A stretch of 64,000 nt of DNA, taken from assembly GCF_033115175.1 (NCBI RefSeq), contig NC_084837.1, forward strand, positions 67,541,266 through 67,605,265, in the 5' to 3' direction. Shown piece after piece: positions 34,857 to 47,309 of the stretch. The notes beneath the pieces are model-generated. The model was not told where the DNA came from. It worked only from the letters and a program-made list of their open reading frames with translations, and ran no database searches. The DNA comes from Lepus europaeus (Eukaryota > Chordata > Mammalia > Lagomorpha > Leporidae). Numbering within the stretch: position 1 is the stretch's first letter; the number at the start of each line of letters is the position of its first letter. The translations under genes were made by a program, and so were the position numbers.

Positions 34857-37205
34857 CTAAGTGTTCTGGCCTGGATGGTAAATTATATGGTCCCTCTGTT
34901 CATACTGTGCCATAAAACGGTGACTGCAACTACACTGAACACAGCACCTTGACTGGGAACTGAGAGGAGGACAGGTTCTTGGTACTTAATGGAGCCTCTG
35001 TTGATACAGGTACGAGATTCAGACTGCTAATTAGAAGTAGGGTTACCTTTCTAGGTGCAATAGCCCCTGCAAAGTTGCATGTTTTGTAGGACACAGGAGT
35101 GGCATAGGAGTAGCATGCTTTTTTTTTTTTTTTTTTTGGTCAGCTTTTGGATCAGTTGTTGTACCAGGTAGTGAATCCTTCTTCTCAGAGCCCAGCAATA
35201 GTCCATCCATGTAATGTAACTGGGGTGGAACCAATGTTTGGCATGTCCTGGGGCAGCAGCAAGGTGAATAACCTCAAAACCAAGCAACAAGCAAGGTAAA
35301 TGCTAAGGCAGTGGGCGAGAGGATTTTGTAGCGTGCCTGGGGCAAGCACACACTCTTCTCCATGCTGTTAAGGAGCAGATGTAGGATGTCTCCGGTTGGT
35401 GAATCCAAAAGCCCTTTCTCAGAGATCAGGGAGGGAGTTCAGAATCTTAGAAGCTGGCTCATGAAGAAGGTCTTAAATTCGGCTTGGCTGAGCCCCCCTC
35501 ATGGTCTTTAGGGCATGGGGGCCATGATAAAGAGCATATTAGAGTCCCATGGTTTTCTTTTATCATTGCCTTGAAACAGAATTTCTCAAAGAATGTTCTG
35601 CAGCTCTCCAGTTCTGGGAAGAGACAGAACTGAGAGAGAAAGAGATACACTTGGGCAACAGAATCATTTGATTAGTTTGCATCTGTGTTCTTTGACTTTG
35701 ACATAATGTTTTTAGCCAAAGCCTCACAGGAGGGCATGAATGAGACCTGGAAGGATGATGTTGAAGAGTCCAGAAAAACAGCCCTGGAGAAAGTGAGCAG
35801 AACCTGCAGACGTGGTAGGAGTCCTGTTGTGGAGGTCTGAGGGACAGGATCAAGTCGACATTTTTCCCCACCTCCCTGGACAGGAGAGGCAGGAAATGGT
35901 GACTGATCTGGACTCTGTTGCCATGGTTAGTGTAGACAGGGGCTTGAGGGATTGTGGCTAAAACACGGATGGAAAGGAAAAAATAGATGATGAAAACAAG
36001 GAAATATGCAAGACATGCCTACACAGCAGCCATGTTGATGGTGCCAACACTTTGTTAGGAGCAGCACTGGGGTGTTACCAGCAGCCGACAATCTCAGAAC
36101 TTCCCTTGTGCTGTTCCCTGTGCTGAGTGAGTGCAGTCCGTGGGTTAACTCATTTCAGCTTCCCAAGGGCAGGGGGAGGTAAGGTTTGCATTTTATTGAT
36201 TAAGAAATGCAGAACAACAGAGGTAAGTTTGTTTTTACAAACTCCATATCGAGTAACCTTTAAACTTCTGCAGATCCCCCAGAGATGCTATGGAATCAGT
36301 GAGATGTGTCCTCAGAGACTTCCCAGAGGGCCTGGCGATCAGAAGGGGCAGGTGGCTGTCTCTGTTCCGATCGTATGGGCCTTAAGGCAACTGATAGTGC
36401 ACCGGGGGTGCTTGATGGGTGGATTTGGGAAAATGAGTGGACTTGGCTGATCAGGAAGGCAGCCTGAACGAGATGAGAGTCACAGATAACCTTTAGGGAG
36501 CTGTTATATCTCCTGTACAAGTATTAATTTCAAAGGAAAGAAGTGATGAAATCACATTCCCTCATAATTTGAAATGGATGTCAGAATCCCATTAAAAATC
36601 TGAGGATGACTGAAGACTCTGCACTCAAGGGGGAAAACATTTTCCAGCTTTTGTAAAATAACTATTGAACATGTCAAGTATTTACTTTCCATTGCGTTTA
36701 TAATAGTACTTCAATATCTCCCATGGTTGGGTGGGAGGAGAGAGGGAGAAGCATTTGTATAATTTTTAAAAATAAATTATGACGCCAAATACTCTTCACA
36801 ACAATTTTGAGTCAGTTTCTGAGCAGGTCTATAGAGGCTGTTAAAATGTGAGATTGCAGTTGAAAACCAATTTCAATATAAGCCTATGGAGATCCTATTA
36901 CAATATAAAAATGAAATGTTGCCAATGTATGTTATACACTAAGCCCAGAAATAGATAGAAAGCAATACAGAGACCCTCATGCCTATGTAATATTTTAGTT
37001 CAGAAATTCATGCATTGATTGAGCAGCATTCTCCTAAAGGAAGCTTACACAGTGTCCTTACCTCAGTTGTAGTTGTTATCAAGCCGCAGATAATGTTTCA
37101 TTTAAATGGATTATGCTTTGAGTCACCTGGGTAAATTTCAAAGACAATGAATTCAGAGGATGGACCTGTAACTAGTCAACTCAAAACTAATAGCAGAGAA
37201 ATCCA
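34857..37205. other. Mostly unique block
   Basis: About 2.3 kb with no gene recognised. It includes a 19-base poly-T (35,120-35,138) that could be the A-tail of a minus-strand retro-insert (about 35,139-35,290), and a probable MIR remnant at 36,110-36,235. Confidence 0.4.
36110..36235 (-). repeat. Probable MIR remnant
   Basis: Wording 'aactcatttcagcttccc', 'ggaggtaaggtttgcatttt' and 'agaaatgcagaacaacagag' follows reverse-complement MIR order ('ctcatttaatcctcac', 'gaggtaggta..ccattttac', 'gaaactgaggcacagag'). Confidence 0.5.
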
Positions 37206-37207
37206 GG

Positions 37208-37388
37208 CAGTCAGGATGTTTATTACACTAATGGTCTGCAATCTGGCTGTTTATTAGAATCACCTGGGAGGCTTTAAAAGCTACCCATATCTAGGTTCTA
37301 GCCCCAGAAACGCTCTTTAATCTGTGGGCTGGTGGTGTGAAGGCATTAGGATTCTCATGTGCAAGGCTGAAGTACATAAACCTCAAAA
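37208..37388 (+). mobile_element. MER5A-like DNA transposon (hAT-Charlie)
   Basis: Characteristic wording 'tattagaatcacctggga', 'ggctttaaaagctaccca' and 'ggttctagccccagaaacg' is followed by 'gcattaggattctcatgtgcaaggctgaag'. This fits a non-autonomous hAT-Charlie element of MER5A type, an ancient mammalian fossil without coding capacity. Confidence 0.75.
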
Positions 37389-37779
37389 GCTGGATTCTAC
37401 AGGGTGTGCTATATGTGCCATCAAAAAAAATTGAAGTTCTGCCAACCGCAAGTAGAAATTGCATGCAAATAGGTATACTAGCTTACGCCAATTTTTCCCC
37501 CACCCCAGCTGCTATATCATTTCGGAAGTCTGATGGAAGAAGTGTTGAAGAATAGTGGAGTAGGGGTGAGAGCATGAAAAGTATATCTTGGGCTACTTGG
37601 ATTTCTTGCTGCTTACACACTGATTTCAACTACAATTGAGGCAGAGTCTTAGTAGTCAGACTAAGTCCACTACCCAACACTAAGTGGATAATAGCACTCT
37701 GGATCTGTTCAAATATTCTGGTTTAAATGAGGATCTTGATTAATTAGACTTTAAGCCAATTAAACCATGACATTCCGTT

Positions 37780-38145
37780 GGGAACTGCAGTTGGTCCAAG
37801 AGTGAGCATAAGATCTAAGTTTGCCAAATCAAAAGGTACTGGTGTTACTTCCCTGCCTCCCCATAACCAGTATTAGCAAGCAGACACACAGCCATCAGTA
37901 GCAATCCATGCTATCTTAGATTTCTGAAGGGAATCAGACTTAGGAGGCATTTATGCCTACAAAGGCAAAATAGAAAGATAGGAAGAGCCTGGATCGTCAA
38001 AGACATCGCTGCGTTGCTGACCAAGGGTACCTGACACCAACATGGTGTCTGGACATGCTAGATAACACAGTTCCTTCCAGTTTAAGCTAGATTTAATAAG
38101 GGATTTCAGGGTTTACTTTGCAGCTTAAATCATCCTAACTGATAA
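37780..38145 (+). mobile_element. Probable MLT1-like LTR (3' part)
   Basis: 'ggaagagcctggatcgtc', 'gctgcgttgctgaccaag', 'gtgtctggacatgctagata' and the terminal 'aaatcatcctaactgata' match the 3' half of MaLR/MLT1 LTRs. The 5' boundary is vague. Confidence 0.55.
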
Positions 38146-38761
38146 AATCCTAGAGCATAATGATGATTGCCAGAAATGGACTCTTAAGTTTTGGTGTTTG
38201 TGGAAATTGAGGGGATAAACACAAGCAGGGGTGAAATTGGGGTTTTCAGACAGCAAAACATTTCCAGGAAGAAAATAATCAGAGTTAAGGATCTCTTTCT
38301 CTGGAGTCCTTTTGTAATTAAAGTCTGTTCAGGGTCTTTTGATTATCTTAATCTCAAGTGGATTTTATGTTTGTGCTGTTGCTAATGTTAAGCAAGAGGA
38401 CAGCATTTGATGTTAGTAAATAATAACCAGCCAAGAAAATAATCTACCTCCAACTCTTATGAAGCTTAGTTGTTTTAAATTGTTAGAGAAAGAAGGAAAG
38501 ATGGTCAAGTTTCAAGTGGTTTATTATTTAACTAAACATTAGCAAGTCCTATGGCTACATGTGAAACATCAAATCCTACAGAATCTAATAATTATGTGTG
38601 ATAGTTTCTTAACATTACATTTATATTGATATTTCAATGTTTCCGTTTACCTTTAACTTTTCAGTTGATTAAACTGCCATAATGTTTTTTTTTTTTTTTC
38701 AATTTGCAGAAGATAATAAACACAGAGGATGGGAAAGAAACTAAGACACAGAGGTGGAACT
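38146..38761. other. Unique sequence, nothing recognised
   Basis: AT-rich, with a 17-base poly-T near 38,683-38,699. No gene seen. Confidence 0.35.
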
Positions 38762-38772
38762 AATATAATTTT

Positions 38773-38810
38773 TAAAAAAGATTTATTTATTTGAGAGGCA
38801 AAGGCAGAGA

Positions 38811-38852
<42 letters not shown>

Positions 38853-39098
38853 ACAGAGAAAGACATCTTCTATCTGCTGGTTCACTCCTCAAATGGCCGT
38901 AACAGAGCCAGGAGCTTCCTCCACATCTCCAATGTGGGTGTAGGGGCCCAAGGACTTGGACCATCTTCCACTGCCTTCCCAGGCCACAGCAGAGAGGTGG
39001 ATTGGAAGAGGAGCAGCTGGGACATGAACTGGTGCCCACATGGGATGCCAGTACCACAGGTGGAGGCTTAACTATGCCACAGCACTGGCCCCGGAAGG
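38773..39098 (-). mobile_element. C-repeat with AATATAATTTT TSD
   Basis: Reverse-complement copy with a GA microsatellite at 38,815-38,845. The TSD AATATAATTTT is at 38,762-38,772 and 39,099-39,109. Confidence 0.88.
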
Positions 39099-39114
39099 AA
39101 TATAATTTTAAAGA

Positions 39115-39430
39115 CTTTATTCACTTATTTATTTTTATTTATTTCAAAGACAGAATGAAAGAGAGAGAGAGAGAGAGAGTGAGAGAGAGAGAAAGCTTCC
39201 ATATGTTGGTTCACTCACAAAATATTCACAACAACCCAGCTGGGCCCGACTGAATATTGGTGAACCCTGGAGCTCAGAACTCCATCTGGGTCTCTCATAT
39301 GGGTGGCAGGGACCCAAGAACTTGAGCCAACACAGGCTGCCCCCAGAGTGCACATTAGCAGGAAGCAGATCAGAAGCAGAGGCTGGAACTTAAACCCAGG
39401 CTTCTGGAACAGCAGTGGAGACACTGTAAT
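39115..39430 (-). mobile_element. Older C-repeat, adjacent
   Basis: Second, more diverged copy in the same orientation, with (TTTA)n tail, GA block at 39,158-39,192, 'gaactccatctgggtctc' core and an eroded head. Confidence 0.75.
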
Positions 39431-39684
39431 AGTTGCTTCCTGTGGTGCTTTGGATGAGATAGGTCCTCCCTAGGGTTTTCTCCTCTGTGTGCGGAGCTCT
39501 TGGCAATCAAAAGTCCAGTATACTCGACTCCTAATGTGCCTTGCTACCACAGAACTCTTCTTTACCACATGTGTATATTTTTGTGGAGTAGAGTACAATT
39601 CTTGGACATCTATACACACAGCGTAAACCAATCAAACAAGGCCATGAGCCTTTCTATATCTTTGTGTGTGTGTGCATTCGTGTG
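39431..39684. other. Unique DNA with old L1 3'UTR trace
   Basis: 'acacagcgtaaaccaatc' at about 39,617 also occurs at 54,765 in an L1M-like 3'UTR, so 39,555-39,660 is probably a fragment of an old minus-strand L1. A (GT)n run sits at 39,663-39,672. Confidence 0.4.
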
Positions 39685-42600
39685 TTTAGAACTAACTCCA
39701 ATTCTTCTCAAACTATTCAGAACAATTAAAAAAGAGGGAATCCTCCCAAATTCTTTCTATGAAGCCAGCATCACCTTAATTCTTAAGCCTGAAAAAATGA
39801 AGCATTGAAAGAAAATTACAGACCAATATCCCTGATGAACAGACGCAAAAATCCTCAATAAAATTCTGGCCAATAGAATGCAACAACACATCAGAAAGAT
39901 CATCCACCCAGAGGTATGCAGGGATGGTTCAACATTTGCAAATCAATCAATGTGATACACCACATTAACAGACTACAGAAGAAAAAACATATGATTATCT
40001 CCATAGATGAAGAGAAAGCAGTTGATAAAATACAACACCTTTCATGATGAAAACTCTAAGCAAATTGGGTACAGAAGCTACATTCCTCAATACAATCTAA
40101 GCAATTTATGGAAAACCCATGGCCAGCATCCTCTTGAATGGGGAAAAGTTGGAAGCATTTCCACTGAGATCTGATACCAGACAGGGATGCCCACTCTCAC
40201 CACTGCTATTCAATATAGTTCTGGATGTTTTAGCCAGAGCCACTAGGCAAGAAAAAGAAATTAAAGAGATACAAACTGGGAAGGAAGAAGTCAAGCAATC
40301 CCTCTTTGCAGATGATATGATTATTTAGGGGATCCAAAGAACTCTACTAAGAGACTATTGGAACTCATAGAAGAGTTTGGCAAAGTAGCAGGATATAAAA
40401 TCAATGCACAAAAGTCAACAGCCTTTGTATACACAGGCAATGCCATGGCTGAGAAAGCACTTCTAAGATCAATCCCATTCACAATAGCCACAAAAACAAT
40501 CAAATACCTTGGAATAAACTTAACCAAGGATGTTAAAGATCTTTACAGTGAGAATTACAAAATCTTAAAGAAAGAAATAGAAGAGGATACCAAAAAATGG
40601 AAAAATCATCATGTTCATGGATTGGATGAATCAATATCATCAAAAAGTCCATTCTCCCAAAAGCAATTTATACATTCAATGCAATACCAATCAAAATACC
40701 GAAGACATTCTTCTCAGATCTGGAAAAAATGATGCTGAAATTCATGTGGAGACACAGAAGACCTCAAATAGCCAAAGCAATCTTGTACAACAAAAACAAA
40801 GCCGGAGGCATCACAACACCAGATTTCAGACATACTGCAGTTGTAATCAAAACAGCATGGTACTGGTACAGAAATAGATGGATAGACCAATGGAACAGAA
40901 TAGAAACACCAGAAATCAATCCAAACATCTACAGACAACTTATATTTGGTCAAGGATCTAAAACCAATTCCTGGAGCAAGGACAGTCTCTTCAACAAATT
41001 GTGCTGGGAAAACTGGATTTCCATGTGCAGAAGCATGAAGCAAGACCCTTACCTTACACCTTACACAAAAATCCACTCAACATGGATTAAAGACCTAAAT
41101 CTATGACCTGACACCATCAAATTATTAGAGAACATTGGAGAAACCCTGCAAGATATAGGCACAGGCAAAGACTTCTTGGAAAGGACCCCAGAAGCACAGG
41201 CAGTCAAAGCCAAAATTAACAATTGGGATTACATCAAATTGAGAAGTTTCTGTACTGCAAAAGAAACAGTCAGGAAAGTGAAGAGGCAACTGACAGAATG
41301 GGAAAAATATTTGCAAACTATGCAACAGATAAAGAATTAATAACCAGAATCTACAAAGAGATTAAGAAACTCCACAACAACAAAACAAACAATCCACTTA
41401 AGAGATGGGCCAAGGACCTCAATAGACATTTTTCAGAAGAGGAAATCCAAATGGCCAACAGCCACATGAAAAAATGTTCAGGATCACTAGCCATCAGGGA
41501 AATGCAAATCAAAACCACAGTGAGGTTTCCCCTCAACCCAGTTAGAACGGCTCACATACAGAAATCTACCAACAACAGATGCTGGTGAGGATGTGGGGAA
41601 AAAGGGACACTAACCGACTGTCGGTGGGAATGCAAACTGGTAAAGCCACTATGGAAGTCAGTTTGGAGATTCCTCAGAAGCCTGAATATAACACTACCAT
41701 ACAACTCAGCCATCCCACTTCTTGGAATTTACCCAAAGGAAATTAATTTGGCAAACAAAAAAGCCATCTGCACCTTAATGTTTATTGCAGCTCAATTCAC
41801 AATAGCTAAGACCTGGAACCAACCCAAATGCCCATCAACAGTAGACTGGATAAAGAAATTATGGGACATGTACTCTATAGAATACTATACAGCAGTCAAA
41901 AACAATAAAATCTGGTCGTTTGCAACAAAATGGAGGAATCTGGAACACATCATGCTGAGTGAAATAAGCCAGTCACAAAGGGACAAATATCATATGTTCT
42001 CTCCGATCGGTGATAACGAACTGAGCACTGAAAAGGAAACCTGTTGAAGTGAAATGGACACTATGAGAAACAATGACTTATCAGCCCTTGCCCTGACTGT
42101 TGATGAACAACTTAATACTTTATCCCTTTTAGTTTTTTTTTTGTTCTAGTTAATACTATTGGTTGAACTCTATAATTAACACACAATTATTCTTAGATGT
42201 TTAAATTTAACTGAGAAGTGATCCCTGTTAAATATAAGAGTGGGAATAAGAGAGGGAAGAGATATACAGTTTGGGACATGCTCAATCAGACTTGCCCCAA
42301 ATGGTAGAGTTAGAAATGTGCCAGGGGATTCCAATTCAATCCCATCAAGGTGGCATGTACCAATGCCATCTTACTAGTCCAAGTGATCAGTTTCAGTTCA
42401 TAATTGATCATAATGATAGGATTAAGAGTCAAAGGGATCACATAAATAAGACTAGTGTCTGCTAATACTAACTGATAGAATTAAAAAGGAGAGAATGATC
42501 CCACATGGGAAGCAGGATACACAGCAGACCCATAGAATGGCAGATGTCCTAAATAGCACTCTGGCCTCAGAAACAGCCCTTAAGGCATTCGGATCTGGCT

Positions 42601-43222
42601 GGAGAGCCCGTGAGAGTATTTTAGGCATGGAAAGCCAAGACACTCAGGAAAAAAAAAGGCCTAAATAAAAGATCTCTGTGAGTGAGATCTCAGCAGAAAG
42701 AATGGGGCCATCAAAGGAGGAGGTACCTTTCTCTGAAGGGAGGAGAGAACTTCCATTTTGACTATGACCTTGTCTAAATATGATCAGAGTCGGTGAACCC
42801 TAAAGGCTTTCATAGCCTTGACAACTCATGACAAGAGCCTAGGGTGATTACTGACTCCATAAACAAGAGTGTCAAATTGTTAAATCAACAACAGGAGTCA
42901 CTGTGCACTTACTTCCCATGTAGGATCTCTGTCCTTAATATGTTTTACTATGTGAATTAATGGTATAACTAGTACTCAAACAGTACTTTACACTTTGTGT
43001 TTCTGTGTGGGTGCAAACTGTTGAAATCTTTACTTAATATATACTAAATTGATCTTCTGTATATAAAGATAATTGAAAATGAATCTTGATGTGAAGGGGA
43101 TGGGGGAGGGAGTGCGATATTGGAGGGTTGCAAGTGGGAGGGAAGTTAAGGGGAGGAAATGCCACTGTAATCCAAAATCTGTACTTTGGAAAATTATATT
43201 TATTAAATAAAAGTTAAAAAAG
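39685..43222 (+). mobile_element. Large plus-strand L1, 5'-truncated
   Basis: The element enters within the ORF2 reverse-transcriptase domain. It continues through the ORF2 C-terminus (ends 42,047) and a 1.1-kb 3'UTR with a G-rich stretch (43,094-43,160) to 'attaaataaaagttaaaaaa' (43,203-43,222). The catalytic LFADDMII motif of reverse transcriptase is at 40,302-40,325, directly followed by a stop. Many frameshifts make it inactive. The left TSD is not evident. Confidence 0.93.
40119..42047 (+). pseudogene. L1 ORF2 remnant (RT and C-terminal domain)
   Basis: ORF2p nicks DNA and reverse-transcribes L1 RNA. This remnant keeps [18 protein letters not shown] and FADD (40,305-40,316) of the reverse transcriptase in one frame. 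[18 protein letters not shown] continues in another frame. The C-terminal segment is [21 protein letters not shown] at 41,748-42,047. The endonuclease domain is absent because of 5' truncation. At least four frame changes separate the pieces. Confidence 0.88.
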
Positions 43223-43384
43223 AACATACCATAACTTCTTAAATAGTTTTAGAATGTTAAAATAATTATGGTTATTACCTGTTCCTGGCTTTTAAAAGCA
43301 ATTAACAATAATAGAGTTAATGTTTTCATATGGAAGACAAAAAGAATCACTCGCAAAGTAGGGTTAAACGTCTCTTTTTTTCCT

Positions 43385-43664
43385 TTTTATTTAAATAATT
43401 TTGAATTTAAATATTGTAGTAGACAATAAAATTGCATTTTTATCTATGTATTTATATTTATGGGGCACAACATGATGGTTTGCTACATATATACACTGTG
43501 TAATGTCCCATGATGCTAAATCTATTTATCCTTTGAAGCATTTAACATTTTTTTTGTGTGAAAACATCCAAAGTCCTGTCTTCTAGCCTTTTAAATAGAG
43601 AAATATAAAGTGCTTTACATTATCTGTAGTCACTCTGCTGTATCATAGTAGCCCAGAACCTCTT
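43385..43664 (-). mobile_element. Old L1 (L1M-like) 3'UTR fragment
   Basis: The reverse complement of an L1M-type 3'UTR is visible: 'tttatggggcacaacatgat', 'acactgtgtaatgtccca', 'gtgaaaacatccaaagtcct', 'gtagtcactctgctgtat'. Confidence 0.65.
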
Positions 43665-45342
43665 TTTTTTTTGTTTCTCCAGAAACCTTTTATTTAAGGA
43701 ATACAAACTTGATGCATTTCATAAATAAAATCTTAGGAATATAGTGATTGTACCCATCTGTACCCACCCTCTCACTTATACACCCATCCCTCTTCCTCCT
43801 CCCTCTCCTATTCCCATTCTTATTTTTTACTAAGATCTATTTTTTATTAACTTTCTATACATATGATTAATTCTATTCTAAGTAAAGAGTGTAACAAATT
43901 GTATGAAAAAAAACCTGTCCCTCAAAGTCACTGCATCTCAAAGTGTTAATTTCACTTCTACAGATTACCTTTTAGGTACTCTATTTGTTACCACAGATGA
44001 GGGAGAACAAATGGTATTTGTCCTTTTGGGACTGGCTTATTTCAATAAGTATGATTTTTTTCCAGTTTAATCCATTTTGTTGCAAATGACAGGATTTCAT
44101 TTTTTACCACTGTGTAGTATTCCATAGAGTACATATCCCATAATTTCTTTATCCAGTCTTCAATTTGCTTAGAGTTCTCATCATGAAACAGTGTTGTATT
44201 TTGTCAAATGCTTTCTCTGCATCTATTGAGTTATTCATATGTTTTTTTTTCTTTAGCTTGTTAATGTGATGTATCAGATTGATTGATTTTCTAATGTTGA
44301 ACCATCCCTGCATACCAGGGATAAATCCCACTTGATCCCAATGAATCGTCTTTCTGATGTGTTGTTGGATTAAATTAACCAGAATTTTGGTGAAGATTTT
44401 TGTGTCTATGTTCATGAGAGAAATTGGTCTGTAGTTTTCTTTCTCTGTTGTGTATTTTCCAAGTTTAGGAATTTAGGTGATGGTGCCTTCATAGAAAGAA
44501 TTTGGGAGGGTTCCCTCCCTTTCAATTGTTTTGAATAACTTGAGAAGAAGTGGTGTTAGTTCTTTAAATGTCTGGTAGAATTCAGCAGTGAAGCTATCTG
44601 GTCTTGGGTTTTTCTTTGTTGGGAGGGTCTTTATTACTGATTCAATTTCTATCTTGGTAATGGGTCTGTTTAGGTTTTCTATGTTTTCATGGCTCAATTA
44701 AGGTAGGTTGTATGTGTCCAGGAATCTATCCATTACTTCTAGATTTCCCAGTTTGTTGGCATACAGCTCTTTGTATTAATTTCTGATCATCCTTTTTTAT
44801 TTCTGTGGTGTCTGCTGTTACATTTCCATTTTTCATCTCTAATTTTATTGATTTAGGTCCTCTCTCTTCTTTTCTGCATTAGTTGGGCCAATGGTGTGTC
44901 ATTGTGTTTATTTTTTCAAAAAAATCAGCTCTTAAGTTTGCTTATCTTTTGTATTTTTTGGTTGATTTCTTCTCTAATTTTCATTATTTCTTTTCTGCTA
45001 CTAATTTTGGGTTTGGTTTGTTCTTGTTTTTCTGGATCCTTGAGATGCATTGATAGCTCATTTATTTGGTGCCTTTCCAGTTTCTTGATGGAGGCACCAA
45101 TTGCTATAAATGTTCCTGTTAACACTGCTTTTGCTGTATCCCTTAAGTTTTGATATGTCATATTGTTGTCTTCATTTGTTTCCCCCAATTTTTTATTTCT
45201 ATTTTGACTTCTTCTATGACCTACAGTTCACCCAGGAACATGTTGTCCAATCTCCATGTGTTTGCATATGTTCTAAGGATTTCTGAGTTGCTGATTTCCA
45301 GCTTCATTCCATTGTAGTTCAAGAAGACACATGGTATGATTT

Positions 45343-45653
45343 TTTATTTATTTGACAGGTAGAGTTATAGACAGTGAGAGAGAGAGACAGAGAGAAAGGT
45401 CTTCCTTCCGTCAGTTCACTCCCCAAATGGCCGCCACGGCCAACTGTGCCGATCCGAAGCCAGGAGCCAGGTGCTTCTTCCTGGTCTCCCATATGGGTGC
45501 AGGGCCCAAGCACTTGGGCCATCCTCCACTGCCCTCTCAGGCCACAGCAGAGAGCTGGACTGGAAGAGGAGCAACCAAGACTAGAACCCGGTGCCCATAT
45601 GGGATGCTGGTGCCACAGATGGAGGACTAACCAAGTGAGATATGGCGCCGGCC
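45343..45653 (-). mobile_element. C-repeat inside L1
   Basis: Reverse-complement copy intermediate between young and older types ('gagttatagacagtgagag'). The host L1 text 'ggtatgattttgattttt' is interrupted and resumes at 45,654, giving a short T-rich duplication. Confidence 0.9.
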
Positions 45654-45965
45654 TCGATTTTGATTTTTTTGAATTTGCTGAAACTTGCTTTATGGCCTAG
45701 CATGTGGTCAATCCTAGAGAAGGTTCTATGCACTGGTGAGAAGAATGTGTATTCTGCAAGATAGGATAAAAATTTCTGTAGATATCTGTTGGATCCATTT
45801 GGTCTATAGTGTTAATTAAGTCTGTTTTTTCATGTTGATTTTCTGTCTATTTGATCTATTGCTGAAAGTGGTGTATTTAAATCTCCCATTACTATTATAT
45901 CGGAGTCTATGTCTCGCTTTTGATCCCTTTACATTTCTTTTAAATAGCCAGGTGTCCTGTGATTA

Positions 45966-45999
45966 GGTGCATATGTATGTATGTATGTATGTATGTATA
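45966..45999. repeat. (TATG)n microsatellite
   Basis: Seven or so TATG units ('tatgtatgtatgtatg') lie between L1 sequence and the next C-repeat. Confidence 0.9.
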
Positions 46000-46007
46000 T
46001 ATTCATT

Positions 46008-46064
46008 TATTTTTAAAGATTTATTTACTTGAAAGTCAGAGTTACACAAAGAGAGAAGGAGAAG

Positions 46065-46103
<39 letters not shown>

Positions 46104-46360
46104 CTTCCATCCGCTGGTTCACTCCCTAGAAGGCTGCAACAGCTGGAGCTGTGCTGATTCAAAGCCAGGAGCCAGGAGCTTCTTCCAGGTCTCCCACATG
46201 GGTGCAGGGGTCCATGGACTTGGGCCATCTTCTGCTGCTTTCCCAGGCCATAGCAGAAAGCTGGATCAGAAGTGGAGCAGCCGGGACTTGGACCAGCGCC
46301 TATATGAAATGCCAGTGCTGTAGGCACTGGCTTTACCCACTATGCAACAGCACTGGCCCC
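46008..46360 (-). mobile_element. C-repeat inside L1
   Basis: Complete reverse-complement copy with GA block at 46,070-46,100, core 'aggtctcccacatgggtgc' and head ending 'acagcactggcccc'. Confidence 0.9.
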
Positions 46361-46477
46361 TATGCATATGCTTTTATAATAGTTACACTTTCCTGTTGAA
46401 TTGATCTTTTAATCATTACATAGTGTCCTTCTTTGTCTCTTTTAATGTTATGTCTATTTTATCTAATATCAGTATGG

Positions 46478-46699
46478 TTACACCAGCTCTTTTTTGTTCC
46501 TATTAGTATGGAATATCTTTTTCCATCCTTTCACTTTCAGTCTGCATGCATCTTTGTTGGTGAGATGTGTTTTTTGTAGGCAGCAAATAGATGGTTTTTG
46601 TTTTTTAATACATTCAGCCAGTCTGTGTCTTTTAACTGGAGAGTTAGAGCCATTTACATTCAAGGTGACTATTAATAAGTAATGATATTGCCTTGTCAT
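46478..46699 (-). pseudogene. L1 ORF2 N-terminus (endonuclease) remnant
   Basis: The 73-residue frame opens with MTRQYHYLLIVTLNVNG, the usual start of the L1 AP-like endonuclease, followed by SPVKRHRLAECIKKQKPS. In the next motif the sequence reads CLQKTHL, where active L1s have CIQETHL. The metal-binding glutamate is therefore a lysine, and the domain would be catalytically dead even without the downstream breaks. Confidence 0.8.
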
Positions 46700-47039
46700 T
46701 TTTCCATAAATATTCCAGTTTTTGCTTTATATTTCCTTCATAATTTTACTGGGCATTTCTTCAATCTCCTCATCTTCATAATATAGTATTGAAGTGTTGT
46801 GTTCTTTTGTGGGTGTCATGTTGTCTTCCTTATTCTTTTTTCTTGAATTGGTATGTTTGTCATTTGAATTTGTGGAGATACTCAGGGGTTTCTTCTTTGT
46901 TTTTTCACTGTGGCAGCTTTTATCTTTGGACTATGTCTGAGTGGATGAGTGGAGTGTCTGCTTTCAGGGAATATCTAGAGACATGTGGTGAGTATGGTCA
47001 AGGAGCTCTGTTCAGTGCTTCAGGGTGGAGGAAGTGTCT

Positions 47040-47238
47040 GAAATCAGGAACAAGGTTCTTCCTCCAGGTCTTCCCACGCTGGTGCAGGGATGCAACAACA
47101 TGGGCCATCTTCTACTGCTTTTTCAGGCCATAGGAGAGAGCTGGATCAGAAGTGGAATGGCCAGGATTGAATCGGCACCCATATGTGATGCTGACACTGC
47201 AGGCGGCAGCTTTACCTGCTATGCCACCACACCAGCTC
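47040..47238 (-). mobile_element. C-repeat head half
   Basis: Only the half from 'ggttcttcctccaggtcttc' to 'ccaccacaccagctcc' remains. The tail half and the adjoining L1 5'UTR are missing, which suggests one deletion removed both. Confidence 0.75.
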
Positions 47239-47309
47239 CTCCACTTTTTAAAACTATCTTCCCCTAGACTTGAGCAGCAAGCTCCCTCCCTGACCTCACT
47301 ATCTTAATC

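Larger units (their letters stand above)
43666..47308 (-). mobile_element. L1, internally deleted, with three nested C-repeats
   Basis: Minus strand: a scrap of 5'UTR end (47,239-47,308), then ORF1 N-terminus only, then the ORF2 endonuclease start at 46,699, and reverse transcriptase down to about 44,160. There the text jumps straight to the 3' region ('ctccagaaaccttttattta' on the plus strand). Most of ORF1 is missing at about 46,735, and much of ORF2 downstream of the reverse-transcriptase core is missing at about 44,160. Confidence 0.85.

Noticed and set aside
40119-42047. Reverse transcriptase with intact FADD, possibly active L1
   Set aside because: The element is 5'-truncated with no endonuclease, a stop follows FADDMII directly, and several frameshifts follow.
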